A program made the position numbers and the translations under genes. This document shows positions 1 through 8,405 of a stretch of DNA of 64,000 nt, one piece after another. Source of the stretch: Pseudoalteromonas luteoviolacea DSM 6061 (GTDB lineage Bacteria; Pseudomonadota; Gammaproteobacteria; Enterobacterales; Alteromonadaceae); NCBI RefSeq assembly GCF_001625655.1, contig NZ_AUYB01000122.1, positions 17,205 through 81,204 on the forward strand, given 5' to 3'. Every line of letters begins with the position of its first letter. The stretch's first letter is position 1. A model generated the notes under the pieces. It saw only the letters and a list, made by a program, of their open reading frames with translations, was not told the origin of the DNA and ran no database searches.

Positions 1-72
1 ATGATTTTATTAAAGGACTTTGGTTAAGTCAGGACTTGATCTATTACAAATCATATATTTGGCACTTTCTGT

Positions 73-100
73 AGCCCCAGTTCTTTTGGGGCTTTCTCTT
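73..100 (+). terminator. rho-independent terminator
   Basis: AGCCCC (73-78) pairs with GGGGCT (88-93) around a 9-nt loop and is followed by the T-rich TTCTCTTT. It probably ends the transcript that enters from the left edge. Confidence 0.65.
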
Positions 101-145
101 TCGTTAGAGTGTATATTAATTATATTCTAACTTGAGGTGCTTTAT

Positions 146-167
146 CGAGGCAGTAAATGCTGCCTCG
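146..167. terminator. 8-bp perfect hairpin, terminator-like
   Basis: CGAGGCAG (146-153) and CTGCCTCG (160-167) form a perfect stem with a 6-nt loop. The T-run after it is poor (TTACTCT), so it may be a weak terminator or an RNA-stabilising stem rather than a strong stop. Confidence 0.4.
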
Positions 168-302
168 TTACTCTAACCCTCTATAATCTATGAGTATCCG
201 GACTAATAGTTAATAATTTATTAGAGTGATTTTTCCAGCTAACCCCACCAATATGTGAACTTTTAGTCGTTTTTAGTACATATTTAATGCCAAAGTGAAG
301 AT

Positions 303-671
303 ATGAAAATATCGCTTGTAATAAGCAAAGCGACGTTCTTGATAATTGTGTATTTTTTAATATATATTATTTCAGATGTAATTGTCAGTTTAGTTTATGT
401 TGATGGGAGCTATATATTATTAATGTTAGTGAACCTTCTGATGCTGCTCTTTACTTTTAAAAATATCTTGAAACCTTTGTTCTTTAAGAGGTTTAATAAT
501 ATATACTCGGCACTTTTAGTTTTTTACGGAGGGGGAGGGTGTGCATTTCTTTTTGGATATTTCTTGGAAGAAAATAAGGACTTCTCTATTAAGGTATGCA
601 TATTAGTTTTTTACTCATCATACCTGCTATTTACTCTTCTTTTCGAAGCAAAGGAAAATGGAGAAATTTAA
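303..671 (+). CDS. small four-helix membrane protein of unknown function
   Basis: A 122-residue protein with four hydrophobic stretches (about 8-32, 36-54, 67-87 and 95-114), so an integral inner-membrane protein with short loops. A GGGG run precedes helix 3. I recognise no family. The ATG at 303 follows a weak GAAG ribosome-binding site. Codon use is AT-rich like the surrounding spacer, and it stands alone between a hairpin and the convergent RebB gene, so it may be an accessory gene. No function is proposed. Confidence 0.5.
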   Translation: MKISLVISKATFLIIVYFLIYIISDVIVSLVYVDGSYILLMLVNLLMLLFTFKNILKPLFFKRFNNIYSALLVFYGGGGCAFLFGYFLEENKDFSIKVCILVFYSSYLLFTLLFEAKENGEI

Positions 672-779
672 GGAAGGGTGATGTATCTACCACTTCCAAT
701 CGCCACTCATCTCACTAGCACAAGCACACTTTCTCGTCTCTCCTCGAGCGTAATATATAAAGTAACTAATTATTGAGCC

Positions 780-1046
780 TCAGCGATAAATCTTGGTCAT
801 TCCTGTGGCGGTCAGTTGTGTGTCTATACAATACAAAGTATCCACGCCTTGGGTTAATGCTGCTTGGTCCATAATCCTGTTGTTTTGCTGGCACACTGTT
901 GCATTGTGCGCCGCATTTGACAGTGCTTGACTTGTCGCAAGCATAAAATTGCCCGTTGCAATTGCTGGTGCATCACCTAACACCTTGGTATTTACTTGCG
1001 AGACTGAATCCGTAATTTGACTGTTTACTGCAGTTGGAAATGCCAT
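780..1046 (-). CDS. rebB: RebB family R-body protein (solitary)
   Basis: An 88-residue protein starting MAFPTAVNSQITDSVSQ, followed by VLGDAPAIATGNFMLATSQALSNAAHNATVCQQN in shorter recognisable pieces (for example ATSQALSNAAHNA). This is the core of the RebB/killing-trait family, whose members polymerise into R-bodies, the coiled protein ribbons first known from Caedibacter. The start is well supported by AAGGAG just upstream of the ATG. R-body loci usually carry several paralogous reb genes plus regulators. Here it stands alone: no rebA, rebC, rebD or sigma factor is next to it. It could be a lone structural subunit working with copies elsewhere, or a leftover. The family assignment is fairly secure; the function here is not known. 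Confidence 0.8.
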   Translation of the reverse strand: MAFPTAVNSQITDSVSQVNTKVLGDAPAIATGNFMLATSQALSNAAHNATVCQQNNRIMDQAALTQGVDTLYCIDTQLTATGMTKIYR

Positions 1047-1249
1047 TGTTGCTACTCCTTAGATCGTTGTTGTTTTAACTTTAGTTCGTTGTGCCAGAAA
1101 CAACAATTACACGTTGTTACGACAAGTTCAGAGAAGAGGATTGTGCACAGTCCGCGTAATAATATGTAATGGAATGTTTTATATTTGTTACTAAACTAGT
1201 GGTCTCACCCGTTGAATTAAATTTCATTTAGATTCTCTAAGGAGAGACA

Positions 1250-1630
1250 ATGTCAACTCAGAACGTAAAAGCCCCTTTATACCCACCATTTAGACAAGCA
1301 GGTAATTTAGTGTTTGTTTCGGGCCAAAATGCAGAAGCAAATGGCCAAATTCAGTCTAGTAATATTATTGAACAAACAAAAACGGTATTTGACCTTCTCT
1401 CCATCACATTGGCCGGTGCTGGGTGCACTTTACAAGATGTTGTTAAAGTTAATGGATTTTTACACTCAGAAGATGACTTCGAACAGTTTAATCAGGTTTA
1501 TCAAGAATACTTTGGGCCGCAGTCTCAAAGCTATCCTGCACGCTCTATGGCGTTAGGTGTACTGACTCAAAAGAGCCAGCATAACAAAGCACTCATCGAA
1601 ATTGAACTCGTCGCGCATAAGCGCTCGTAG
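1250..1630 (+). CDS. ridA: RidA/YjgF family reactive-imine deaminase
   Basis: A 126-residue protein of the RidA (YjgF/YER057c/UK114) fold. The hallmark arginine is R98 in YPARSM (counterpart of E. coli R105), and the C-terminal strand ALIEIELVA carries the acidic residue near the pocket. RidA proteins are soluble trimers that hydrolyse enamine/imine intermediates to keto acids and ammonia. An AAGGAG site precedes the ATG. It ends 43 bases before goxA on the same strand, so the two probably form one transcript. Since a CTQ amine/amino-acid oxidase releases or passes through an imine, a linked imine hydrolase makes chemical sense. That functional link is inference; the family call is secure. 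Confidence 0.85.
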   Translation: MSTQNVKAPLYPPFRQAGNLVFVSGQNAEANGQIQSSNIIEQTKTVFDLLSITLAGAGCTLQDVVKVNGFLHSEDDFEQFNQVYQEYFGPQSQSYPARSMALGVLTQKSQHNKALIEIELVAHKRS

Positions 1631-1673
1631 CGAGGTATTCGACCATTTAAATTAGTTATATTAAGGACAAACC

Positions 1674-4124
1674 ATGTCAAATTGTCAGTATAAGATTTAT
1701 CCACCTCTGGGTATTGCCCGAGTTGGCAATGGTCCAGCAATTAAACCACTATCTTTATCAACTCCTGAAGTTCCTTGGGCACATTTATATGATACCAATG
1801 TGCAGTATTTGGTTACGCAGCAGGAGCTTGAGCAATTGCTGGAAGAGGCTTTTGGAGGCAATGTCATAAACGAGATTAGCCAAATCAAAACAAAGCTCGA
1901 TGAGCGCAAAGCTGAAAAATTCAAACAAGAAGAAATAGAAACAATTACTGGATTACTTGGTTTATCTCATTTAGTGCCGCAGCAGCAATTGTCTCGCAGC
2001 CTTGATAATTTAGAGCTAAAAAGTACAAAAGATAGCGACGATATAGTTCAACAAATCAAAGGTGCTTTGCTTAAAGTGTTGAGTGACCACTATTTACATG
2101 CGGTGAAGAAACAAGCTCAGAACTTTTATATTTATAAGTGCGATGAGCAAGGTAATCCAGTTGAAAAGTTGAAATTGACAGATGGAGACAAGGTTACTTG
2201 GCGTGTAGAAGTGGCGAACAAAAAGTCATTCTGGTACGACTATAACAATGCGCTTGACTTGTCCTTGCATACGCAGGGATCTGGCAACCTAAGCAAAAAC
2301 GTGAGTAAGCATAGGTTAGCTCCTGCAATGACGGCGAAGCGCAGAAATCCAAATGTGATAACCAATAGCCTAAGAAAGCAATTGGTTATTTCAAGCCAAG
2401 GTAGTGTGTCGAGCGACAACAATACACAAGTTCCACTACGTGGAAAGTTTCCAGCAAATGAGCCAGATACTAACAACCGGTTGAGTGACTTACTCAACTT
2501 ACAAGAGCGCCATAATGTACTACAAGGTTCTATCGAGTGTGATAACGAAGGGGTTCTTAGATTTTATGCAGGAAATGGGATCTCTCAAGCATTGTCACCC
2601 TCATCATTAAATACCGACTTTGCAGATAACTCAAACTGGTTTGATGATATCTGTGATGGCCGTGTGACTGCGGTGGTTGAGTTGAAAAATGGTGACACTT
2701 TTGAAATACAAGATGAACAAAGCAGTGCATGGGTAGCGACAACACCACCTGATTATGCGCCGCAGATTGAACCTATTGTAACCATGTACGACATGGTGTC
2801 GGGGGCTGCCTTAAAGGAGCAAGATCTCGACAACCTGACAACGCAATTTAGCGATGTGTTTCCGATTCTATATCGCCTATACAGAATGCAGTGGGTAAAC
2901 CAAGCTGATTTTACTGACAATGCAGTTAATACTCAGATCCGCGAGCTCAACAGCGAGCTAGGTTTTGCACAATTGCTTGATAATTCTGCATCTGCTAAGT
3001 CTTTGCGAGAAGGTATATTCAACCAGTTTAGAAATCCACTCTTTGATCAAGACATTGACGTAGATGACCCAGGTCAAAGTAGCAATGAATGGGTGAGCAA
3101 TAGCCGTATTATTCCAAGTAAAGACGAAACAAATATTGCTGCTAAGCCCGCGACTTCGTCGTTGAAATTGCCATTTTATCCAAATGATGGGATTGATTAC
3201 CCTGGTAGCCCCGTACAGTGGTTTGCGATACCGCCGTTTATGTATCAACATCTACAAAATTGGGCTGCGGGCGATTTTAGCGTTACTCAAGTTGAAAAAG
3301 AGAGCGCAAATACAATTGAAGAGCTTGGTCTATTTTACAGCGAACAATTTAAAAACTCGCCAAACAGTGCTCTGTTGTGTGCACGTGGCGCATTAGATGC
3401 ACTATATGGTGGTGGTTTTCACCCTGGCGTTGAGCTGACATGGCCAATGCGTCACAACTTAATCTACAGTCAAAACGACTATGTGAGTAGTGTTACGCCA
3501 GAAATCAACTTATTAGGTCTAAGAGAGTTTAGACTTAAGCAAGATCTTCAGGGGCTGAACTCTCCTAATATGTACCAAGACTTTGGCCATGTGATTGCAG
3601 TAGATAACGTGACAGCATCTATTGACCCCAACTCTGATGCTGCATGGTTGTGGCGAAGTACGCCAGGTGATTTGACTAAGTGGATGGGGATCCCATGGCA
3701 ATCCGATGCGGCTAGTTGCCAAGCTGTATATACTCCAGAGGATTTCCCGATCCCATCATGGTGGGCCGCAAACCTGCCTGTTCATGTGCTTCCGCTTGCA
3801 AGGTATAACAAGTTTAAGGACAGTCAGTCTGCCGACTTGCCTGAAATTAATGGTATGACTCATAGCATCGCCCAAGGTATGTCGGAAGAAACATTTGAAC
3901 ACCTACGTTTGGAGCAATTTTCGCAGCGTTTAGATTGGCTTCACACCGCAGATCTTGGGTTTGTTGGCTATCATGCCGAAGGGGGTTATACCAATGGGCT
4001 GATCCAAATGGTGAGTCAATGGAAAAACATGGCAATGGTTATGGCTAGACCCGTTGAAAATCCAGGATCATCTGGCATTCCAAATGTGGTTTATGTTGCA
4101 TATAGCCAAGCCGACAAAGACTAG
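1674..4124 (+). CDS. goxA: LodA/GoxA family CTQ-dependent glycine oxidase
   Basis: An 816-residue quinoprotein oxidase that makes its own cysteine tryptophylquinone cofactor. These enzymes oxidise an amino-acid amine with O2, giving glyoxylate (for glycine), ammonia and H2O2. The N-terminus (IYPPLGIARVGNG) is the LodA-family signature. C682, in PWQSDAASC, and W697, in PSWWAAN, are the CTQ pair. D678 is four residues before C682, matching the D-x3-C arrangement (D512/C516) of LodA. H583 in GGGFHPG and F316 match residues studied in PlGoxA of P. luteoviolacea, and the numbering coincides exactly. I therefore favour glycine over lysine as substrate. The flavoprotein needed for cofactor formation follows at 4177. 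H2O2 production gives such enzymes antibacterial activity. Residue roles come from memory of the LodA/PlGoxA work; substrate specificity is inferred. Confidence 0.9.
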   Translation: MSNCQYKIYPPLGIARVGNGPAIKPLSLSTPEVPWAHLYDTNVQYLVTQQELEQLLEEAFGGNVINEISQIKTKLDERKAEKFKQEEIETITGLLGLSHLVPQQQLSRSLDNLELKSTKDSDDIVQQIKGALLKVLSDHYLHAVKKQAQNFYIYKCDEQGNPVEKLKLTDGDKVTWRVEVANKKSFWYDYNNALDLSLHTQGSGNLSKNVSKHRLAPAMTAKRRNPNVITNSLRKQLVISSQGSVSSDNNTQVPLRGKFPANEPDTNNRLSDLLNLQERHNVLQGSIECDNEGVLRFYAGNGISQALSPSSLNTDFADNSNWFDDICDGRVTAVVELKNGDTFEIQDEQSSAWVATTPPDYAPQIEPIVTMYDMVSGAALKEQDLDNLTTQFSDVFPILYRLYRMQWVNQADFTDNAVNTQIRELNSELGFAQLLDNSASAKSLREGIFNQFRNPLFDQDIDVDDPGQSSNEWVSNSRIIPSKDETNIAAKPATSSLKLPFYPNDGIDYPGSPVQWFAIPPFMYQHLQNWAAGDFSVTQVEKESANTIEELGLFYSEQFKNSPNSALLCARGALDALYGGGFHPGVELTWPMRHNLIYSQNDYVSSVTPEINLLGLREFRLKQDLQGLNSPNMYQDFGHVIAVDNVTASIDPNSDAAWLWRSTPGDLTKWMGIPWQSDAASCQAVYTPEDFPIPSWWAANLPVHVLPLARYNKFKDSQSADLPEINGMTHSIAQGMSEETFEHLRLEQFSQRLDWLHTADLGFVGYHAEGGYTNGLIQMVSQWKNMAMVMARPVENPGSSGIPNVVYVAYSQADKD

Positions 4125-4138
4125 TCTAGGCTTCAGAT

Positions 4139-4158
4139 AAAGGCACTTCGGTGCCTTT
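4139..4158 (+). terminator. UUCG-loop hairpin between goxA and goxB
   Basis: AAAGGCAC (4139-4146) pairs perfectly with GTGCCTTT (4151-4158) around a TTCG tetraloop, 15 bases after the goxA stop and 19 bases before the goxB ATG. There is no long T-run. It probably acts as a partial terminator or mRNA-stabilising stem that lowers goxB expression relative to goxA. Confidence 0.6.
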
Positions 4159-4176
4159 GATTTAAGGAAAAGTACA

Positions 4177-5289
4177 ATGAAACATGCCTTTGAGTATGAT
4201 TGCTTGATAGTGGGTGGTGGGATTGCTGGTACGGTCACCGCAAAGCAACTGCAAGAAAAAGGTTACAAAGTTGCGCTGATAGATGAGCGTGCCCCGTCTA
4301 GACTACACTTGGCAGAAAGTTTACCCGCTACTATAGAGCCACTTCTGCAACGACTTGGACTCTTGGAGCTAATCAAATCTCCACCTCATTTCAAGCATAC
4401 AGGTATGGTGTCGCTATGGGGTTCATCTGTGCCTCAAGTAATGCCTTCGGTAGCGCAACATCATGGTTGGAAGGTAGACAAATGGTCTATCATAGAGCAA
4501 ATAAAATCTCAGCTGCCAAGCGCCTGTGTTATATCAGGAAAAGTTAAGGCGGTCGCTATTCAACAAAACGGTTGGCGATGTCATATTAAAAAAAATGGTG
4601 TTAAAACGGACTTTGAGATCCATACTCGGTTTTTAATTGATGCGAGCGGGCGGCAAGGGTATTTGCCAAGAGTGTTAAATTTGCACAGGCATACGTTCGA
4701 CAAACTGAGTGCGTTTGTTGCGAATGTTACCGTGCACTCCCCCCTAGATGCGCAGCCATCCGTGGTGGTAGAAGCTTTTCAAGATGGTTGGACCTTAACC
4801 TCTAAAATTAGCGACAACCAAAGTATGGTAGCCATATTTTGCAATCAATATACGCCGGAGTTTAGTAAGTTCAAATACGCCAAAAATTGGCCCGAAGTTG
4901 CTAATCAAACACAATGGTTTAAAAAGGTCGTGTCGAACGGTGAGTTTGAAGTAAAAATACTAAATGCCAGCAGCCACATAGTTAGTCAGTTAAGCGGGAA
5001 GAGTTGGTTGCTAGTTGGCGATGCGGCAATGTCATTCGATCCGTTGTCCTCTCATGGCATGACTACCGCTATTTATATGGCTGAAAAGGCCGCCCATGCG
5101 ATAGATCGCCTATTTAATGGCGATAATAATGCCCTCGGTCAGTACAGTAAAACGATGGCTGATATTTATAATAGTTATTTAAATGAATTATTGGGGTGTT
5201 ACCGTCTTGAACAGCGGTTTAAAGACTCAAAGTTCTGGCAAAGTAAGCAGCATTTCTCGGATGAAGAAGTGCGTAATATAGTTGGTTGA
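4177..5289 (+). CDS. goxB: GoxB/LodB-like FAD-dependent maturation protein
   Basis: A 370-residue flavoprotein. The N-terminal dinucleotide-binding fingerprint is VGGGIAGTVTAKQL (about residues 12-25), followed by an acidic strand end (LIDE). The second FAD motif GDAAMSFDPLSSHGM lies near residue 285 and is typical of the tryptophan halogenase/LodB branch of flavin monooxygenases. LodB-type proteins act in the cytoplasm on the partner oxidase precursor, helping to hydroxylate the tryptophan that becomes CTQ; without them the oxidase stays inactive. The gene follows goxA by 52 bases with a hairpin in between. Partner assignment rests on adjacency and family; the flavoprotein call is secure. 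Confidence 0.87.
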   Translation: MKHAFEYDCLIVGGGIAGTVTAKQLQEKGYKVALIDERAPSRLHLAESLPATIEPLLQRLGLLELIKSPPHFKHTGMVSLWGSSVPQVMPSVAQHHGWKVDKWSIIEQIKSQLPSACVISGKVKAVAIQQNGWRCHIKKNGVKTDFEIHTRFLIDASGRQGYLPRVLNLHRHTFDKLSAFVANVTVHSPLDAQPSVVVEAFQDGWTLTSKISDNQSMVAIFCNQYTPEFSKFKYAKNWPEVANQTQWFKKVVSNGEFEVKILNASSHIVSQLSGKSWLLVGDAAMSFDPLSSHGMTTAIYMAEKAAHAIDRLFNGDNNALGQYSKTMADIYNSYLNELLGCYRLEQRFKDSKFWQSKQHFSDEEVRNIVG

Positions 5290-5417
5290 TTGTTGTTATT
5301 TTAAAATGAGTTTTTTATTAAAATTAATTGTTTTATAATTGGTGAATTATAAGTTAACAAAAACGTAAGATATAAGGTGAAACACGTTAAATGTGCTCAC
5401 CTTATTCGTTGAATTAT

Positions 5418-6299
5418 TTAGTGGAAAGATAACCCCCACATTAGTACTCGTCCACCATGATACATATCACGAGTACCAGTGGCTGAAATACGTACTCTAT
5501 TAGCAGTCACTTTTTGGTCAAGCATAAATTCGTGTATTTCAAAAGTTCTGTTTGCAACAATTGTAGGGAATTCAAAAGACCCTTTAGTTACCCATTGGCC
5601 ATTTTCCCACACATCCAGATTAAACGTTTTAAGCCTAGTACCTTGGCCATTATTAAAAGATCCAAGCCTAAATGTTTGAAGTGTGAATGAGTTTGAGAAC
5701 CCAAGCTCAAATGACATCGGGAATGGTAAGCCACCACTATCTGACTGAACAAAAATCCCTTTTGATTGGTCAACACCTGCAAATGGTATCGATCCTACAT
5801 CGTGTAACGGGACTAGGAAGTCCTCATTCCAAGGGTTATGTTTGTCGAAACGCGCACCTGAAAATGTCGTGTCAGCTTTAAATTCAACGACATCTGCTGC
5901 TGTAGGTAAGGCCATTGAAGGGTCGGTTTCACCGATTGAAAAATCGCCTTGTTCGCCATTGGGACCATACCAAACACCTTTCCATCCCGTGTTTGTTACT
6001 TGTCCAGTGAACCATTTGATAGCACCATTTTCAAGCAGTTTAAATGAAAAGCGCTCCATTTCACCAGAGCCAGTAAAAACATTATTTTTTTGCTCAATTT
6101 CGCCTGTTAGCACACCACCGTCAGGACTAGTTCCATGCAATATCTCACCTTGTTGATTGATATTTATATAAGCAGTGTTTGTTTTTTGGTCGATGCCATC
6201 TAATACATTGTCGTAACTAAATAGGTATTCAACAGCATGTGCCGAAAAAGCACAGCCAAGAGATAGAGATAACGCGATAGCTGGTTTATTTATAATCAT
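5418..6299 (-). CDS. secreted protein, discoidin-like C-terminal half
   Basis: A 293-residue protein with a clear signal peptide (cleavage probably after AFSAHA, residue 22). The first part is beta-rich with repeated G/N/T turns. The second half, from about residue 150, alternates short strands with aromatic loops (for example FELGFSNSFTLQTFRLGS and FNLDVWENGQW) and ends RVRISATGTRDMYHGGR. That resembles an F5/8 type C (discoidin, galactose-binding-like) fold, though I recognise no exact family. Its AAGGAG-like site (CTCCTT on the + strand at about 6303) supports the start. It is monocistronic, and probably extracellular or periplasmic. No enzymatic motif is visible. Confidence 0.6.
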   Translation of the reverse strand: MIINKPAIALSLSLGCAFSAHAVEYLFSYDNVLDGIDQKTNTAYININQQGEILHGTSPDGGVLTGEIEQKNNVFTGSGEMERFSFKLLENGAIKWFTGQVTNTGWKGVWYGPNGEQGDFSIGETDPSMALPTAADVVEFKADTTFSGARFDKHNPWNEDFLVPLHDVGSIPFAGVDQSKGIFVQSDSGGLPFPMSFELGFSNSFTLQTFRLGSFNNGQGTRLKTFNLDVWENGQWVTKGSFEFPTIVANRTFEIHEFMLDQKVTANRVRISATGTRDMYHGGRVLMWGLSFH

Positions 6300-6680
6300 T
6301 ATAACTCCTTTATTTAAGCTTGATGTTATGTTTTATTATTAATATTTAAATGTCAACTTTGAATTTGATAATAAATATTTAATTCAATTTTTATTAAGGT
6401 TTTTTTGACTTTTATTAAGTTTTTATAAGTCTTTTTTATGGTCTGGCTGGGTTTGTGATAATCGGCTCAGAAAGTCTGGCAGGCTTCAGTATTTTTATCT
6501 TTTATGCAGCCAAGCAAGGTCGGGGTAATGTGGAGTTAGGGCTAAATGTGATAAAAAACTTTACTAGAACAGGCCTTGAAAGCGAAGTGTTGATACATTT
6601 TCGGGCGGTGTTTTTTATAATGAGCTGGGGTTCGTAACTGGGGAAAACGCAGCTCCGTCACGGGTATTTAAAAACAATAC
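6300..6680. other. AT-rich intergenic region
   Basis: About 380 bases between two minus-strand genes. It starts with long A/T runs that presumably carry the promoter of the gene ending at 5418. A 60-codon GTG-start frame at 6455-6637 has no ribosome-binding site or recognisable sequence and is not called. Confidence 0.4.
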
Positions 6681-6706
6681 CTGAAAGCCACAAAAGGTGC
6701 TTTCAG
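6681..6706 (-). terminator. terminator of the phytase-like gene
   Basis: CTGAAAGC (6681-6688) pairs with GCTTTCAG (6699-6706). Read on the minus strand it is followed by a T-rich tail (GGTATTGTTTTTA), 23 bases after the stop of the gene at 6729. Confidence 0.6.
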
Positions 6707-6728
6707 ATATTACAATGGACAACAGGTT

Positions 6729-7805
6729 TTACGGCGTGGTCTCTGTCGTTTTAACTTCAAACAGCAAAACCTGACTAAGTTGTTTGCCATGGATGTTGAA
6801 ATTATTGTCTGACACCATCAAAAGACTTTGGTTTCCACTAGTTAGTTTGGGACCAAACGTCATGCCTTCTAGGTTATCAATATGTTGCGAGCCTAGCTGG
6901 TGTTTTACTTCGTTTAAATTAAGAATTAAGGTTTTTTGGGCTACGCGATATTGTCTGCTTTTTAATGACGCCATGTTTGATGTGTCACTTGCGTTGCTTA
7001 TATCGACAAGATAGATACTTACGCTATTACCTCCATCTTTAAGGCCAGAAGTATATGAGCGTTCCATAGTTAAGAATTGATGTTTATTAATTTGAAGTAT
7101 TTCAACAAGTCCTGTGGTACGAAACGCATCGGGTTTTGCCTCTGAGCGTTTGACTAGTGGCTCAAGATAATAGGCAAACTGCTTTTGTAGTTTTTTGGTC
7201 GCAAAATCAAAGTAGGAGATGCGTACTAGGCTACCGTGTTCAACACTGGCCTCTTCGCCGTCTTGTTTGAGTGCACCTTCCATAGATACCCAGATACCTT
7301 CTCCTGAGTGCGCTAACGACAAGCCTTCAAAAACAGCATTGTGGCGAGGCCCTGACCGTTCACTCATATTAAACATTGTTGGTAATTCAAATGACGATAG
7401 ACCTTGCTTTGTTTGCATGAACACTGCGGGTGGGTGATTTAACTTTACGCTGCCTTCACTGCTCCACACTATACCTTTGTTGTTTGGTAAAGCGCGTAGG
7501 CTTTCAGGGTCTACAATCCCTTGTTTTTTATTTTCTATCAAAGAGATGGAGTGCTCGAATTGAACATGCTTTATTTTTTTACCTTCAATACTCACATTTG
7601 CTTGAAAATACCTAGGTTTGTCTGCGTCATCGGCAATCATTAGGTATTTGCCCCTCGAGTATTCGATACTAGAAAGCCCGCCAACCTTATCACCGTTTAT
7701 CGTCAAATCTTCAGGGATTACAAATTCGTCTAAAAATTCGAGCTGTATGGGGGCACAGTGCACGAAAAAAGGCACTAGCATGGATAAGAATAAATATTTG
7801 CGCAT
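6729..7805 (-). CDS. esterase-like activity of phytase family protein
   Basis: A 358-residue secreted protein with a short signal peptide (MRKYLFLSMLVPFFVHC; the cysteine at 17 could be a lipobox-like site, but the -1 to -3 residues fit poorly). It matches the phytase-like beta-propeller family (Pfam Phytase-like, PF13449). Family landmarks are GGLSSIEYSRGKYLMIADDA near residue 42, VDPESLRALPN near 98, NAVFEGLSLA near 155, LVEILQINKHQFLTMERSY near 232 and NLEGMTFGP near 312. Members are periplasmic or extracellular and their substrates are mostly unknown; phosphate-ester hydrolysis is only suggested by the name. It has no operon partner. Confidence 0.75.
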   Translation of the reverse strand: MRKYLFLSMLVPFFVHCAPIQLEFLDEFVIPEDLTINGDKVGGLSSIEYSRGKYLMIADDADKPRYFQANVSIEGKKIKHVQFEHSISLIENKKQGIVDPESLRALPNNKGIVWSSEGSVKLNHPPAVFMQTKQGLSSFELPTMFNMSERSGPRHNAVFEGLSLAHSGEGIWVSMEGALKQDGEEASVEHGSLVRISYFDFATKKLQKQFAYYLEPLVKRSEAKPDAFRTTGLVEILQINKHQFLTMERSYTSGLKDGGNSVSIYLVDISNASDTSNMASLKSRQYRVAQKTLILNLNEVKHQLGSQHIDNLEGMTFGPKLTSGNQSLLMVSDNNFNIHGKQLSQVLLFEVKTTETTP

Positions 7806-8041
7806 AATTCTCTAATACAAAATAAATAGAACAGTGAAATATACGCGGGTAATATGAAATTAGCACCTCATTGGGCACAAAAATTTTATAATTTTTTACT
7901 CGTTGATACTTTGCTGTGCTTTGTGGGAGGGAAAAGAGAGAAGAAGCGAGTGGTTTTTTGCTTTGCGTTAGAGGGGTCGTCTTTTATTTGACACGTGAGT
8001 TGTCTTAAAAATTAAATTATTCATCTTTTATTGTTCCCTTA

Positions 8042-8071
8042 TTGACACAGTAATTACGTGAGTAATACACT
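8042..8071 (+). promoter_or_regulatory. sigma-70 promoter for a candidate small RNA
   Basis: A perfect -35 TTGACA (8042-8047) is separated by 18 bases from TACACT (8066-8071). The spacer contains the palindrome ATTACGTGAGTAAT (8053-8066), and an imperfect inverted repeat (GAGTAATACACTC at 8060 with GAGAGTATTATTC ending near 8090) overlaps the start site, so a repressor could bind here. No ORF with a credible start follows. Confidence 0.55.
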
Positions 8072-8077
8072 CAAAAA

Positions 8078-8212
8078 GAGAGTATTATTCATCCAATATC
8101 AAATGGATCTACACGCTTTAACTTAAACGTTAGTCATACCACGGCAAACACTTAATTATTGTGGTGACATTCATTTGACCAAAAAAGCTGACATGAATTG
8201 TCAGCTTTTTTT
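8078..8212 (+). ncRNA. candidate small RNA of about 135 nt
   Basis: The interval runs from the predicted start site of the promoter at 8042 to a strong intrinsic terminator. It contains no ORF longer than a few codons (only M-D-L-H-A-L-T). Nothing in it resembles a known RNA family to me. The neighbours (6729 and 8406 genes) are both on the minus strand, so a + strand promoter and terminator here are not explained by them. Confidence 0.45.
8181..8212. terminator. strong bidirectional terminator
   Basis: AAAAAAGCTGACA (8181-8193) and TGTCAGCTTTTTTT (8199-8212) form a long stem with a 5-nt loop and a T-run on both strands. On the + strand it would end the candidate small RNA; on the minus strand it could end the isochorismatase transcript. 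Confidence 0.8.
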
Positions 8213-8405
8213 GTTAAATCAAAAACAGTTTGTGGCATAGTATGTTATGAAGCTACATAATTTGAGCACACAATTGTACCGAGCAGGCCATACCAAGACG
8301 AGGCACTGGCATGAATGATTGATTAGTCTCGTTAGTGGCTCAAAGCCGTTTAATCTGCAAGCGCTGCAAAGATCGGAATAAATATAGTCATAACAGAGTG
8401 GTTAA
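8213..8405. other. intergenic region, nothing recognised
   Basis: About 190 bases between the bidirectional terminator and the isochorismatase stop codon. I see no gene, clear promoter or repeat. Confidence 0.4.

Larger units (their letters stand above)
1..302. other. left-edge intergenic region with possible gene tail
   Basis: No complete gene is seen. One forward frame is open from the window edge to a TAG at 72-74 (about 23 codons, ending Y-I-W-H-F-L) and runs straight into a terminator-like hairpin, so it may be the C-terminal tail of a gene that starts outside the window. A second frame gives an 8-codon ORF from position 1. The tail is too short to tell which is real. The rest, up to the gene at 303, is AT-rich and holds a second hairpin at 146-167. 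Confidence 0.35.

Noticed and set aside
1674..4124. C569 (in LLCARG) as the CTQ cysteine
   Set aside because: The D-x3-C arrangement of LodA points to D678/C682 and W697; C569 does not follow that pattern.
6455..6637. 60-codon plus-strand frame
   Set aside because: GTG start, no ribosome-binding site, no family resemblance and neighbours read on the other strand.
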